Assembly: GCA_032622095.1 (NCBI GenBank)
Contig: CP136062.1
Span: 134,433,282-134,497,281 of the forward strand
Source of the DNA: Siphonodentalium dalli
Taxonomy: Eukaryota; Mollusca; Scaphopoda; Gadilida; Siphonodentaliidae
Length of the DNA: 64,000 nucleotides
Reading direction: 5' to 3'
Of this stretch, positions 44,306 to 55,575 are shown piece by piece. Positions within the stretch are counted from its first letter, which is position 1. Every line of letters starts with the position of its first letter. Both the position numbers and the translations under genes were made by a program. Under the pieces are notes generated by a model, which worked only from the letters and a program-made list of their open reading frames with translations, did no database searches and was not told the origin of the DNA.

Positions 44306-45100
44306 ATTGTGATATAAAATATATGACAATCTTTTTGTGCAGTGTATGGTGTGACGCCATGTTATATTTTTATATAAAAAAAAATGTCATCTCGATTAAA
44401 GATGGCCGCCAGAATGGCGACCGGAAGTGGGAAATTGATGATTTTCCATACATGTCGCCTGCATCATTGCCGATTATATGGAACTGGTGACGAATAGGGA
44501 CTATACTTCTCTTCAATCTTGATAACAAATCACTTAGGCATCACATTAGTTGATTTATTGGATCATAGCCTTGATTTTCTTCTCCAAATGCGATGTTTTA
44601 AAGAAGTGGTATAAATTTTCGCCAAATTATACTTTTTTATTTTCTAACAATTTTCTTGAAGAAAATTAGAATTAATCGGTGATGGAAATGAGTAGGATCA
44701 TTACATAAGGTATTTACATCTATCTGGATCTAGAAACTATCACATTAATCCAAGATGGCTTCCAAGATGGCAGCCAAAATACGATAATACGCAAATGTTC
44801 TCCTCTTTCACCCAATTACGTTTCTGTCCTGTAGATTCCAAATAAAGAATCGCCATGTTATGACACATTCATATTAGTTGCCTTACCGCAATGACTCAAA
44901 AGGCGAGTTCATATGACAATTATTTTCCAAATAATCATCGTGAAAATTCGCCAAACATTATATTTTTGTTATACGTCAAACAACATGTCAACCACAGTGG
45001 AACGATATCTCGGTGTTAGATATATGAATGAATGTACTCCGATTTAGATCATCTGAAGTTATTAATATCTTGTTGTAATCGAGATGGCCGCCAATTTTAA
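44306..45100. repeat. Dispersed AAGATGGC-rich repeat sequence
   Basis: Contains AAAGATGGCCGCCAGAATGG, CAAGATGGCTTCCAAGATGG and CGAGATGGCCGCC, spaced about 350 bp. These are related to the arms of the 3.4-kb foldback (CCAAGATGACTGTCAAAATGG at 33260) and to 62850-63210. Probably remnants of one old foldback family. Confidence 0.55.
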
Positions 45101-47352
45101 TTTAATTTGACATTAAAATACATATATTTCCGCAAAATATCCCAGCGTGTAAGAATGACACCTATGCATATCATTATCACGCATGGACTTTCGATGAGAA
45201 CATACCATTCACTATATAAAACCGAAATATATGTTCAAGCGCGTTAAGTATATGGTCTTGTGCCAAACTCAATTATGATATTATACAAATACTTTAGTAG
45301 AGACCAACATGGTATGTGGAGAGAATAGTGAAGTTGCCTACATCAGGCACTGTCAGTTACCAACGTTCAAATGATGCACGTGATCGCCATACGTTCTTGA
45401 ATATCGATAACGCTTGAGTATATCTTCTCGTATACTAAAGGTCTAGCGACAGACTCAATCAGATTACTGCATATACATGTAGCTAACAGTGACAGGCTTT
45501 TGAAGCCTGAATTTGAAAATATAAACCAGTTGATCACCCGGGGCCTTGTTCAGATATCATAGCTGTACTTTAATCTTGACAATTTCACAATGGCATATAT
45601 ATACCGCCGGTATAGGCTTGGTCCATGAACGCGGTGGGATAGCCTGTCGAAGTTTCTCGGGAGTTCTCTGACATAATATCCATAGAAATCTTCGTAAAAT
45701 GAATCCGTGTATGGGTACTCTGTGATTGGAATGGAAAATCGGCACAAACTGATCAGGCACCCGCTTCTTCCATTATGGCAAACATATATGTGTAGGAAGA
45801 AATGTTGATGATCGCCTCATGCTTAAACTGCTTCTTGTCACCAGTTCATACTAAGTACCGCTACATTTCCACGGGTGCATTCATATGACGACAAAGATGG
45901 GATCGTGACAAATTTGAACTAGAACTCAAGCAATATATTTACTTGTATCACAGCGTTATTAGCATATTTCTGTATCACATGTATGTATATAATTAGTTTG
46001 TCTCCTATACAAGTAGCGCTAATGTGTATCTGGACCATCACACTCTCGTTGGGTGGGGTGAGTATAGGTTCCGAAATTAACTCACATAAGCCTGCACAGT
46101 TGATGTCGAATCCGGTTTAAACGTATACTTATTGTTGTATTATTCATGAAATAAATTCTGTTTAAACTAAGGTCTATATGATCAAACTGGATTGTTTATC
46201 AAGTGAACATGTATCGAGCTCATCGTACAATAGCCTCCCCACGACCCTTTACATTTTTGCTGACGTTGGTCTATATATGCTATTTGGTTGGGGTAGATTG
46301 TCACGATGCATGAATGCAGAATGATATATACAATTTATGGGGTATTGCATCTGGTAACTCCTAGTCGAACCTAATTAGAACAGTTTGAGGCATTAGGATA
46401 TAGATGGATCGGCCTATATAATATGACCTGAAAGGTGCCATTATTATTTTAGTGAACCATGGCCACATCCATAGTTACGCGTGCTGATTCAGCTTCTTTT
46501 ATTTCTACATTTCTTTTGGTTCACGATAACGTTCTAATTAGAATCAACATGACATTGCCATGACTGTAAGAAGTTAGTGAACTGCGTTGCCCCAATATGT
46601 CATTTACTATTCAGAACCTCGATTCCAGAGTATGTTGGACATAATAAATCAAACTAATGACATGACACAAGAATACCCATCACTACCAATGGATTCTTCC
46701 TCCGTTTCCCACCGTGTGGTCGTACATTACGTCAAAACGCGGGAATTAGTAATATGATAAGTATCGCCTGTCTATTTTTGGGTCGTATCTATTTATTCGT
46801 CATCTAAACCGCAGAGTTGGATATGCAGAGCAGTTGCGCAGTCCCTGTTGATTTCGATACACTTCAAAATAATCATTTATCAAGTGGGACCGGTAGCACA
46901 AACAACCGTGACCATTGCCAATAACAACTTTCCTGTTGAACTGATGTACAAACGCAATGCATTGTCCCACTAAACGATTCATGTGCCGAAATCATAGAAA
47001 TCGTTATGGGATATCATTTTGCTGTATGCTATCAACGATCCATACCAGCATACTGTGTTCATACCAAGACACATTTCGTATGTTAGGCGAATCACTGTGT
47101 GTGGCTAGCACCAGTTAACTGGACACGAGTGAAGCCAAGAACCAGACACACCACTTCATCTGGTGTCGGGGATCTAGCCTGGTGTATAAGAATGTTCATA
47201 TCAACTGAATAAACATGTCCTGCGAGGTCAATAACTTATAGTAACTTCACAAAATGATTCCACATTGTACATATGCTATGAAAGTGGTTGGACTACTTTG
47301 TTGAATATCATCATCCATATTTCAGAACATGGTATTCACAATATAGGGAGTG
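45101..47352. other. Gene-free stretch, apparently unique
   Basis: Short minus-strand frames at 45550-45760 and 46800-46982 lack consistent splice signals. I see no element with paired ends. Confidence 0.4.
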
Positions 47353-47912
47353 ACTAAAACGCAGAATGGGACGATGGGACGGGACGGTATGGGACGGTAT
47401 TGGGACGGTATGGGACGGTATTTGGGACGGTGCGGGACGGTATTAGAAAACCGGCTATTTTCGTTCTGCAATTTCCTACGGTTGTTCTGCGCTTTACCGC
47501 TTCCGTCCCATCAGCGAAAAAAAACATGTTTTAATCTTGATTATGGTCATTAAAATGCTACAATGATGTCGAGAAGATGTTAATCTAACATTTTATGTAA
47601 AAATATCGCCGCGGGACGGGGAAATGTGAATGCATGGGATGATTTGGTGTTTGTTTACATTTTCGTTCTGCGTTTGACCGTAATCGCCTATTATTTTTAG
47701 CCGATAATATGAGCTTTGTGTTGGCGAATGAGACTATTAAATTGTTGCTCCCTGTACGCCATGTTAATACCGACTATATATAACCATTTTGATGCCGCTA
47801 CACGCTGTATTATTGATAAATAGCCGGTTTTCTAATACCGTCCCGCACCGTCCCAAATACCGTCCCATACCGTCCCAATACCGTCCCATACCGTCCCATT
47901 CTGCGTTTTAGT
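47353..47912. mobile_element. 560-bp element with long inverted ends made of GGGACGGTAT decamers
   Basis: Begins ACTAAAACGCAGAATGGGAC and ends with the complement at 47912. The outer 95 bp on each side are mirror copies containing about eight repeats of GGGACGGTAT, up to AAAACCGGCTATTT. It directly abuts the LTR-like repeat at 47913. No transposase. Confidence 0.85.
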
Positions 47913-48001
47913 ATTGGCTGACATCTTGCTTTACCATTTATAATGACATCTAATATAGAATAAACCATGTTAAATAGAATACAATGTCCTGTTTTGCTTT
48001 A
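47913..48001 (+). repeat. LTR-like direct repeat, 5' copy (R-U5 type)
   Basis: ATTGGCTGACATCTTGC ... TAGAATAAACCATGTTAAAT ... AATGTCCTGTTTTGCTTTA is repeated at 55527-55616. It includes an AATAAA polyadenylation signal and stops right before a tRNA-type primer site. Upstream LTR sequence is not recognisable, because the 560-bp inverted element adjoins it. Confidence 0.65.
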
Positions 48002-48002
48002 T

Positions 48003-48016
48003 TGGCGACGAAGCAA
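48003..48016 (+). promoter_or_regulatory. Putative primer-binding site
   Basis: TGGCGACGAAGC begins two bases after the LTR-like repeat. A PBS starts TGG (complement of tRNA CCA), and the following bases would pair with a tRNA ending GTCGCCA, as some serine tRNAs do. Position and sequence both fit; not tested. Confidence 0.5.
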
Positions 48017-50623
48017 CCACGGATCCACGCGGAGAAGTGTATTATGATGTGAAAAATTTCGTAAAAAATTACTTGTGAATTTCTGCCATTTTCGTCATGT
48101 TTTTCCGTTCCTGATAATTATACATTCAGTGTTCGGTCGTATAATAATGCTGCTAAATATATAATTCATGATATGATTGCTTTACATTGCTGACAACATG
48201 TTTAAACGTGTAAAATTTACATTTTCTGTGCCGTTTCTGCACAAAATTCCAATGTGCCGCTTTGTGCTAAAAATAGAATAAAGTAAAGACAGTTTCTGGA
48301 CATCAATTCGTCAGCACAGCTAGCTGGCCAATTTTTGAAGACAGGGGAGAGAGGAAGGTGTTTGAACAACTTCGCTGCCCAGTGTCAACAGAATTACGGT
48401 CAGATAAACTTACCTTTTTTCTCACAAAATGTCAATCACAATGTAGTTCAATCTGCCAACTGATTTGAACATGCCATAACTCATCAATAATCAACATGAA
48501 TACAAGTTACAACCAACTAAATAGTTCTGTTCCACCCATCATACCAATTGAGATGTCATACCAGTGAAACACCAGTGTTGAAAATATAAATTTGGCAGTT
48601 CCCAACAAATTGGACAATTTTCGTTATACCAGCTCAACCACGATTCAACTGAAATAAAATTCTTGACAAACTTTGAAAGCAGCCTGAAATTTATTGTTCA
48701 ACCTGATATAAAATATCTGAGTTTAAATTGGACATCAACATTTCTCAATGTTGACTCAACATGATTTTCATGCTCTTGACTTTTAATAGATTAACGCGAG
48801 TCACTCGTTTAATTTGAATATGGATAACCAAGCAGCCTGAAATTACATGTTCATCCTTATGCAGATATCAACATATCCAGAGTTAAAATGTGACAGTAAT
48901 TTGATCAACTTCAACAGCTCATATACTAAATTGAACAGCTTCCACTGAGTATAAACATATTAATTAAACCAGATCAACCAGTATTCAACTGAAAAGAAAT
49001 TCTTGTAAGATCAGTATGAAACTACTTGTGCTATCTGATGTAAAATATTAGAGTTTGTATTGGACAGTCCACATGTATAAGACACAGCTCCACATGAGTT
49101 CCACTCCCTGTGACATTTGAATCAGAGATTTTGATAACCTAACCACCCGAACTAACGCGAGTTGTCTCGTTTAATTAGAATTTGGATAAAAACTTAGAGT
49201 TCCACTTCTTTTGACATTTGAGTCAGATCTTTTGATAAATTAAAGCGAGTTTTCTCGTTTAATTCAAATTTGGGTAATAATTTATTGTAGTTTTGCATTT
49301 ATTTATATATTTTCATGTCATTGTGATTAGTTTCTCTGTATGAGTATATTTACTCTTGAGACACTGATTTATTATATTTCTAATGTCAATGTGATCAGTT
49401 TCTCTGCATAAGTTTATTAACTTATGAGACCCTGATTTATTCTTCAATATATTATATACACATCTATATATGCATATTTTTTCATTAGTATTTTGTATGT
49501 GGTTATTTTTTGATAAATGAATTAATTATTTGTGTGTAGCCTATCAGATAAAGTTATATTTTTGTAGTATTTTGAGTAGGCATTTTCTGTATGTTTCTGA
49601 ATTGGTTCATAGTTCCCATATATACAACTTCTTCTATTAAGTTCTATATTTCCATAACTCGCTGACTGAATACATATTTCATTGTGTTAACAGAATCTAT
49701 ATTTCTTGTTCATTCAATGATCAACTTCAAATTTAGAAATTGATGCGGGCATAACCGTTCAATACCTTAATTTCTTACATAATCCTGCCGTTCTTCCAGG
49801 GAGATTACTCTTTTCATAAGAAACGGACTGGATTAAGCCAGCCTATATCTTGTAGTTAAATTGATACACATCGATTCAATTTATCTACCAGTAGTTTTGC
49901 AATCAGCTTGCCAATATAAGTTATGTTTACTTTCAGAGCTGATTAACCTAAATGTAATTGGTTTTTGTTTCATATATTTTTGTCACTGTGATCAGGTTCT
50001 CAAAACAAGTTATTCGTACTTTGGAGACCCTGATGTATATGTATTAATTTTTGTGAATTTCTGATACACATTTGCACAGTATTAAATTAATTGCTTGGTA
50101 TTAAATAGTATAAGTTATGTATTCTCTGTGCATTAATTGTCATGTTTAGTGTGTCAGAATAGGTATATTTATTTCCATTATTTTTGTTCTCCTAGGAATA
50201 TTGCTTAAGTTTTCTGAGCCGTGTTGTGTATTTTCCTTATGCAGATTTGCTGGGAATGATTTGTTGCAACCTCGGTTTGTGTTCAATCATTCCTGTTGAA
50301 ATTGCATTATATATTATTTATTCATAAGATAGCTGCTCAGATTGCTTGTTGGAATATTCAACTATTGTTTTCCCTTGTGTATTGATTTAAATTGATATAA
50401 ATAAATTAAAAGTACCTACAAAGTTTTCAGAAGTTTAGAGGGCAAATCACTTGTAGTATTGCACTATTGCTAGTGCACTAATCAATTGATTTGCCAATCA
50501 TACTCTGAAACGCTTGCAATTGGGTATTTGCATACCGTGACGCTTGATTTGACCGATCAGACTGGAATACATTAATTGATAAGCCTGTTACGCCTGATTT
50601 AATTAGGGTCGGGTTCAATTGAG
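48017..50623 (+). other. Leader of the LTR-bounded element with repeated small hairpins
   Basis: No open frame. CGAGTCACTCG-type hairpins followed by TTTAATT occur at about 48797, 49157 and 49247, with changing loops but conserved stems. A second type (ATCAGTTTCTC ... GAGACCCTGAT, loops of about 22 bases) occurs at about 49328, 49392 and 49990. These may be RNA elements such as packaging, dimerisation or translation signals, but that is inference. Confidence 0.5.
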
Positions 50624-51151
50624 ATGTCCAGTACTAATCAAGGTCACAACCTACCAGGTCAAACTCCCATGTATGGCTTCAACCCACAACAAAGCTATGG
50701 ATATCCACAGAATCCATACCCGTCACCATACTGGCACGGGTATAATCCATGGCCAGCTCAAGCACCAGGTTATTATTCACCAGGTGTGCCATATTCCATC
50801 AATCCCCGGTATAGTCAGGAGTTTTCGACTGGGTATTGTCAGCAGCCCATGGCCAATGCTGTGCACATGCCAGAGCCACCTGGATTTGAACAGCCTCCTG
50901 GCAAAGTACCATTAACAAGCTACCAACCACCAAGTGAAGACCAAATACAATCAAATTATAAAGCCATGGAAGAAAAGCTAAAATCACAGAATGAAACGGC
51001 GAAAGGGAAACTCAGAATTATGGAAGAAATAATCGACATCCGGTCCAAATATGAGAAAGAGCGTTTTCGAGAAGAGGAACTAGAGTCAGACAGTCTTGCA
51101 AACAAAGCGCGGAACTTAATTGTAGACTATGTTGATAGGGGCTTGTGTTAA
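50624..51151 (+). CDS. First part of the long frame: Pro/Tyr/Gln-rich start, then charged helix
   Basis: ATG at 50624 follows CAATTGAG. Residues 1-100 are rich in Pro, Tyr, Gly and Gln (PQQSYGYPQNPYPSPYW), a disordered style. Residues 105-165 are charged and helical. It ends NKARNLIVDYVDRGLC then TAA (51149-51151). The next part is in the same frame and open immediately after the stop, so this is probably one protein or its nonsense form. No gag domain recognised. Confidence 0.6.
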   Translation: MSSTNQGHNLPGQTPMYGFNPQQSYGYPQNPYPSPYWHGYNPWPAQAPGYYSPGVPYSINPRYSQEFSTGYCQQPMANAVHMPEPPGFEQPPGKVPLTSYQPPSEDQIQSNYKAMEEKLKSQNETAKGKLRIMEEIIDIRSKYEKERFREEELESDSLANKARNLIVDYVDRGLC

Positions 51152-54100
51152 ATTAGCGTGGGACTCACCATGATCAACGTACGGCTTGAGAGGAGGGAAG
51201 CTCGAAATGAATTGTCCGACGCCGACATGGATATTATAGATATTTACTGGGAGGTTATAGGCAAATTTGACCAACATATTATGGGTTATCAGGAAGCCGA
51301 GAACAAAAGAACATCGTCGTGCAAAAGGCTTCAATTAAGGAATAAGGAAGAACACAAGTGGAGGGAAATACATTCCAAAATACTGTTGTTTTACAAACAG
51401 ATTTCCAGTTTGGAAAATCATTACCCCTCAGTTGGGCATTGTGATAAGCCCATCGAATCACCCTCATTGAAACCCATTGGCAAGAGAGAATCGAACAATA
51501 AACCAAGACGTGAGCGAAAGGATGAGGAATGGAGACATGAAATGGTCCAAGAGATAGATGACATCCAGTTTGGGAATCACACAACGTGTTTTCAAGAAGA
51601 GACGCAAGAGTCACATGATCTTCGGAAGGAGGTGCGGGACTTTGTGGATGAGTATAAACATGCCCAAAATATCGGCGGTCCAGTCCTATACAATGTAGTT
51701 TGCTTTCTAAAAGAACTAGAAGCGGAGAAGGGAAATATTCTAGAAGAATATTACAGAGCTAGTAGTGAGATGTGGGACCTCTTGGACGATTTGCGTAAAT
51801 ATGATAAGCCGATGAAACTCCCAAAAGTTAACTTGAAGATCAAGCTCGAGCGAATTCGTAATCTTGGGGATAAGGCACAAGAAGAATGGCGAGAGACCCA
51901 TTCCGTTGTCCGTCTAGTCCAAGCGAAGTTCCAAAATATATACAGGAATTCGACTAAGGGGGAAGATGATGATTCTACCATGAAGAAAATGATCCCACAA
52001 AGGCTGAGAAGTTATTTCCGAGTCGAGCTGCAAGAGTCAATCAGGGTTGCGAATGAAGTACGAGAATTGATTGAAGACTATGATAAGAAGGGCTATTTGG
52101 GAAGTCGAAGACTGTATGGCTTAGCGTCCACCTTACGTGAACTGAATTTTGACACTATTGAATCCAAATATGCAAATTCCTGGAGGACATCCAAAATGGC
52201 CGTCCAAGACCAGTCATCATATATTGGAGACAAATATGGAAACTCCAAGAGGACATCCACCCATCACCAACCAGCTTTGGAGAGCATAGATGCACTGGGG
52301 GCACAAATTCACATGCCTCCATTCGAAACTTCAAATCAATTGACAGAAAAGATGGCATCCAAACCGGTCGCTAAGGACACCCAATCGTGGACGATAACCA
52401 CTGACTCGGCACATGGGCATGAGAGAGCGAGGGGCAGTCCAATTGATTTAGATAGGGAAGAGGTGGTGGACAACAGTAAAGCCTCACAAACTTCTTCGGC
52501 GCAGAGAGATCCTCCCCGTCTTTATTCTCGAGACCTTGAGGTTCCAGTATCGCCCTCAGAAGAAATGTCTCCCAAGTCTTCGATACAGAGAAATCATCCC
52601 CGTCTCGATTTCCGAGATTATGATGTTCCAGTATCGCCCTCAGAAGAAATGTATCCCAAGTCTGCGATACAGATGGCATCCAGAATGGCCGCACATGACC
52701 AACCATTATGGACGAGTTCCATAGAGACCGACAGTGTTCCTGCAGATTGCCATCCTAATCAAACGGTCAACATACCAGAAGACACTATGGCAGGGCAAGT
52801 GGCCTACAACCAGCCAACCTCCAAACAATCTGACTTACTTGTCAAAAAGTTGCTACAAGGCGGATTATCAGAAAAGATGGCATCCAAAACGGAAGTCCTG
52901 GACAATCAGCCGTCAACAATAGCCATCAAGTCGGCACATGGAAATAAGAGAGTAGAGGGCAGCCCAATTGAATTAGTTGGGGAAGAAGAACCTGACAATA
53001 ATATAGTCACAAAGCTCCAGGTCGGCAAAGATTCTCGACAAACTTCTTCGGCGCAGAGTGATCCACCCTCAGAAGAATGGTTTCCCGGATCTTCTTCAAT
53101 GCACAGGGATCCTCCCCGTCTCGATTTCCGAGATTATGATGTCCCAATATCGCCATTGCCAGAAACATTGACATCCAGATCTGAGTCTCTCGATCCAACT
53201 CTGATGTATCCCAGCTCTGAGTTGAAGACTGAAGCTCCAACAACCACGAGTCTTCCTATTAGGCCGACACCCGCTTTAGTATTGGAGGTAAATGATTCTG
53301 CGTCTGGGCAATTTTCCAACTGTGAACAACCAGGGACACTGGTACAGGAACTGACAACCTTGTCCGACAAACTGCTGAACGTACAGTCTGAAATAGAAGA
53401 CATGCAACTTCTGACACCAGAGGAGTATGCATTCTATGCAAGAAATGCAGTTCAGCATAAACCACTATCACCGGATGAGACATATATCAACCACGATGCC
53501 AACACAAGCTACATACAAGATGAAGAGTCGCCGATCTATGATATCAATCTAGAATGGGACGATAGCGTTTCTCTGGAGCTGAATTCAATAGATTATGAAG
53601 AAGATGCAGTTCTGCTTCAGCAGCAAGGATGGTCAGGTGGAGACAGAGGCGATCTGAGAGACGCCCAGATCCCTCTTCTCACACAGTTTGATTCTTTGAC
53701 ATCCGATGGCGATACATCCTTCCTTGAATTCGAGAAAATTGGCTTTGACTCTACCATGTATTCGATCACATCAGGCTTCTATGATGCTGATTCGGCGGTC
53801 CTGGAAACATCCACTAACATCTCAGACGCTGTTCCAACAGTTCTGGAGTCTCCCGCTAAGGTCTTAGATGCTGTTTCAACAGTTCTAAGTCCGGTTTCCT
53901 TTGACTCTTCTGATGAAACTGTGGGTCAAATGAACAAGGCCCATTTCGTCGACAATGAATCTCCAGAGCAATATTCAAAATATATGAAGCCTCTCGTAAC
54001 CACGAATGATGTGTTGTCACAGATACTACATGTATGCGGCCAGCCGAACTATAAATTATGTAAGGACCTATTTACAACAAATGGCAATCCAGAAGATAGT

Positions 54101-54526
54101 CGCTGTACCCTGCCAATATCCCATGGTCAACATGAGGAGCAGTACCAGAATAAACCACCTGATGAGCACAAAGACAGCGAGGTGGTGGGTACAGAACCGC
54201 CTCAATTTGACAATGGAGCATCAGGTCAGCAGTTTGTTAATCTTGACCAGAGATTGTCACAATATGTATACGGCTGTCCGATTGACCTACATGTACATGG
54301 AGTATACAGAATACCACAGATAATTGAGGACAGTCCAGAACGGTCTACCTGTATCTCCAAACTAAGTACAGGTTACATACATGTAATAAGAACAGACCAA
54401 ACATACAGGGAGAACCCAAGCCAGAATCCAATGGACCACACCTGGCTCCGAAATAAAGCAGGTTCTCCAGATCAATGGCCTTGTGATCCTGGTGGCAAAG
54501 GCTTCCGAATCAGACGTGGATCATAA
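51152..54526 (+). CDS. Main part of the long frame (about 1,120 residues)
   Basis: Open from the codon after the TAA to a stop at 54524-54526; the first ATG is at 51170, giving MINVRLERREARNELSDAD. Residues 1-330 are charged and helical, with two modules (REVRDFVDEYKHAQNIGG at about residue 165 and NEVRELIEDYDKKGYLGS at about 300) homologous to the segment around the stop codon. The rest is acidic and low-complexity, with a duplicated block of about 180 residues (EKMASK ... SAHG ... GSPI; RLDFRDYDVPVSPSEEM occurs three times). No enzymatic motif, signal peptide or membrane helix. Function unknown. Confidence 0.65.
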   Translation: MSVGLTMINVRLERREARNELSDADMDIIDIYWEVIGKFDQHIMGYQEAENKRTSSCKRLQLRNKEEHKWREIHSKILLFYKQISSLENHYPSVGHCDKPIESPSLKPIGKRESNNKPRRERKDEEWRHEMVQEIDDIQFGNHTTCFQEETQESHDLRKEVRDFVDEYKHAQNIGGPVLYNVVCFLKELEAEKGNILEEYYRASSEMWDLLDDLRKYDKPMKLPKVNLKIKLERIRNLGDKAQEEWRETHSVVRLVQAKFQNIYRNSTKGEDDDSTMKKMIPQRLRSYFRVELQESIRVANEVRELIEDYDKKGYLGSRRLYGLASTLRELNFDTIESKYANSWRTSKMAVQDQSSYIGDKYGNSKRTSTHHQPALESIDALGAQIHMPPFETSNQLTEKMASKPVAKDTQSWTITTDSAHGHERARGSPIDLDREEVVDNSKASQTSSAQRDPPRLYSRDLEVPVSPSEEMSPKSSIQRNHPRLDFRDYDVPVSPSEEMYPKSAIQMASRMAAHDQPLWTSSIETDSVPADCHPNQTVNIPEDTMAGQVAYNQPTSKQSDLLVKKLLQGGLSEKMASKTEVLDNQPSTIAIKSAHGNKRVEGSPIELVGEEEPDNNIVTKLQVGKDSRQTSSAQSDPPSEEWFPGSSSMHRDPPRLDFRDYDVPISPLPETLTSRSESLDPTLMYPSSELKTEAPTTTSLPIRPTPALVLEVNDSASGQFSNCEQPGTLVQELTTLSDKLLNVQSEIEDMQLLTPEEYAFYARNAVQHKPLSPDETYINHDANTSYIQDEESPIYDINLEWDDSVSLELNSIDYEEDAVLLQQQGWSGGDRGDLRDAQIPLLTQFDSLTSDGDTSFLEFEKIGFDSTMYSITSGFYDADSAVLETSTNISDAVPTVLESPAKVLDAVSTVLSPVSFDSSDETVGQMNKAHFVDNESPEQYSKYMKPLVTTNDVLSQILHVCGQPNYKLCKDLFTTNGNPEDSRCTLPISHGQHEEQYQNKPPDEHKDSEVVGTEPPQFDNGASGQQFVNLDQRLSQYVYGCPIDLHVHGVYRIPQIIEDSPERSTCISKLSTGYIHVIRTDQTYRENPSQNPMDHTWLRNKAGSPDQWPCDPGGKGFRIRRGS

Positions 54527-55095
54527 TTACTATCTACAATGAAGAGATCCACAGCCATGGTCAGAGTATCATCAGACCCCATGGCAAACTATTAAGACCA
54601 TTACTTGTCGCCAGAATGATGCGGGTTCCAGTATGGAAATGTACCTCCATGACTCCCTGAACATAATCATATGCTTGTTCGCAACGTTTAAATGATGTTC
54701 ACAGTTAATGCAGCAATGAGTGAATCCAACATTGGGGTTGCGTTGACGGTAATGGATATCGGGCCAGCTGATATACTACACCGACATTGAACCACCCGTT
54801 GTATGTTGTACTGAGAATGCCGGGCCCCGGTTTCTCTTTCACTCTGCATTGATGTACATATTCCACGAAGCACACCACGCAGAACCCAGTCAATGGTTAT
54901 CGGTCGAGTGGACCAAGAAGTGAATGTCAGCAGCTATTCACCATGGGCAGATTATACATAGTGCAGACCACCTCTATACGATTCGACAGAAGGAACTAAC
55001 TGTAACTACGACATGCGTTCCGGATCAAGAACTTAACTGGTCACCCAATGGAGCCAAGACATTGGGCGGTGTAAACAAGCTGGCCAGACAATCAT
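54527..55095 (+). other. Degenerate stretch after the long frame
   Basis: Short open pieces in several frames (TIYNEEIHSHGQSIIRPHGK; FHEAHHAEPSQWLSVEWTK) suggest decayed coding sequence, but no family can be named. Confidence 0.35.
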
Positions 55096-55575
55096 TTGAC
55101 CGATACAATGGCGAAGACATTACCAGATATGACAGAAAATGGTAGTTGGATGATACGAGATGCTGAGAAATTCCACTCTGCCAGCCATCCATATGACGGT
55201 GCCTTCCTCGACCAAGTTACAAGTGTTCGTCAGTCATCCGATGTTCAGGATCCAATGCGTCGACTACAAGACTCTGCAACCGAGCCCACGGAGGCCTATG
55301 ACGTAACAGAAGTCTTGTTGGAACTTGGACTGACTAATGACGATGGATGGACGAATTCTTCAACCCCCTCCAACAGGGCCTTCTTTTCAAAGCTTGGGGG
55401 GAATGTAGCGGTATTAGGTCCCGAAGAGTACCGGTTATCCGGTCCGAGTGCACCCGAGGATGTGACGTCACTCCCAGCTACCGAGAATAACAGAACAGAA
55501 CTGGACACCGACCGAACAAGACGCTTATTGGCTGACATCTTGCATTCTTACCTTTTGTGCTATTATATAGAATAA
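55096..55575 (+). CDS. Small downstream frame of the LTR-bounded element
   Basis: 159 residues, acidic and polar (DVTEVLLELGLTNDDGW, NVAVLGPEEYRLSG). It runs into the 3' direct repeat, where its last residues (LADILHSYLLCYYIE) are encoded by the LTR-like sequence. This is in a different frame from the main ORF. It could be a third ORF or a remnant; no function can be given. Confidence 0.4.
   Translation: MTDTMAKTLPDMTENGSWMIRDAEKFHSASHPYDGAFLDQVTSVRQSSDVQDPMRRLQDSATEPTEAYDVTEVLLELGLTNDDGWTNSSTPSNRAFFSKLGGNVAVLGPEEYRLSGPSAPEDVTSLPATENNRTELDTDRTRRLLADILHSYLLCYYIE

Noticed and set aside
46800..46982. Minus-strand 60-codon frame
   Set aside because: No supporting splice sites, and the alternative frames look equally plausible; nothing distinguishes it from chance.
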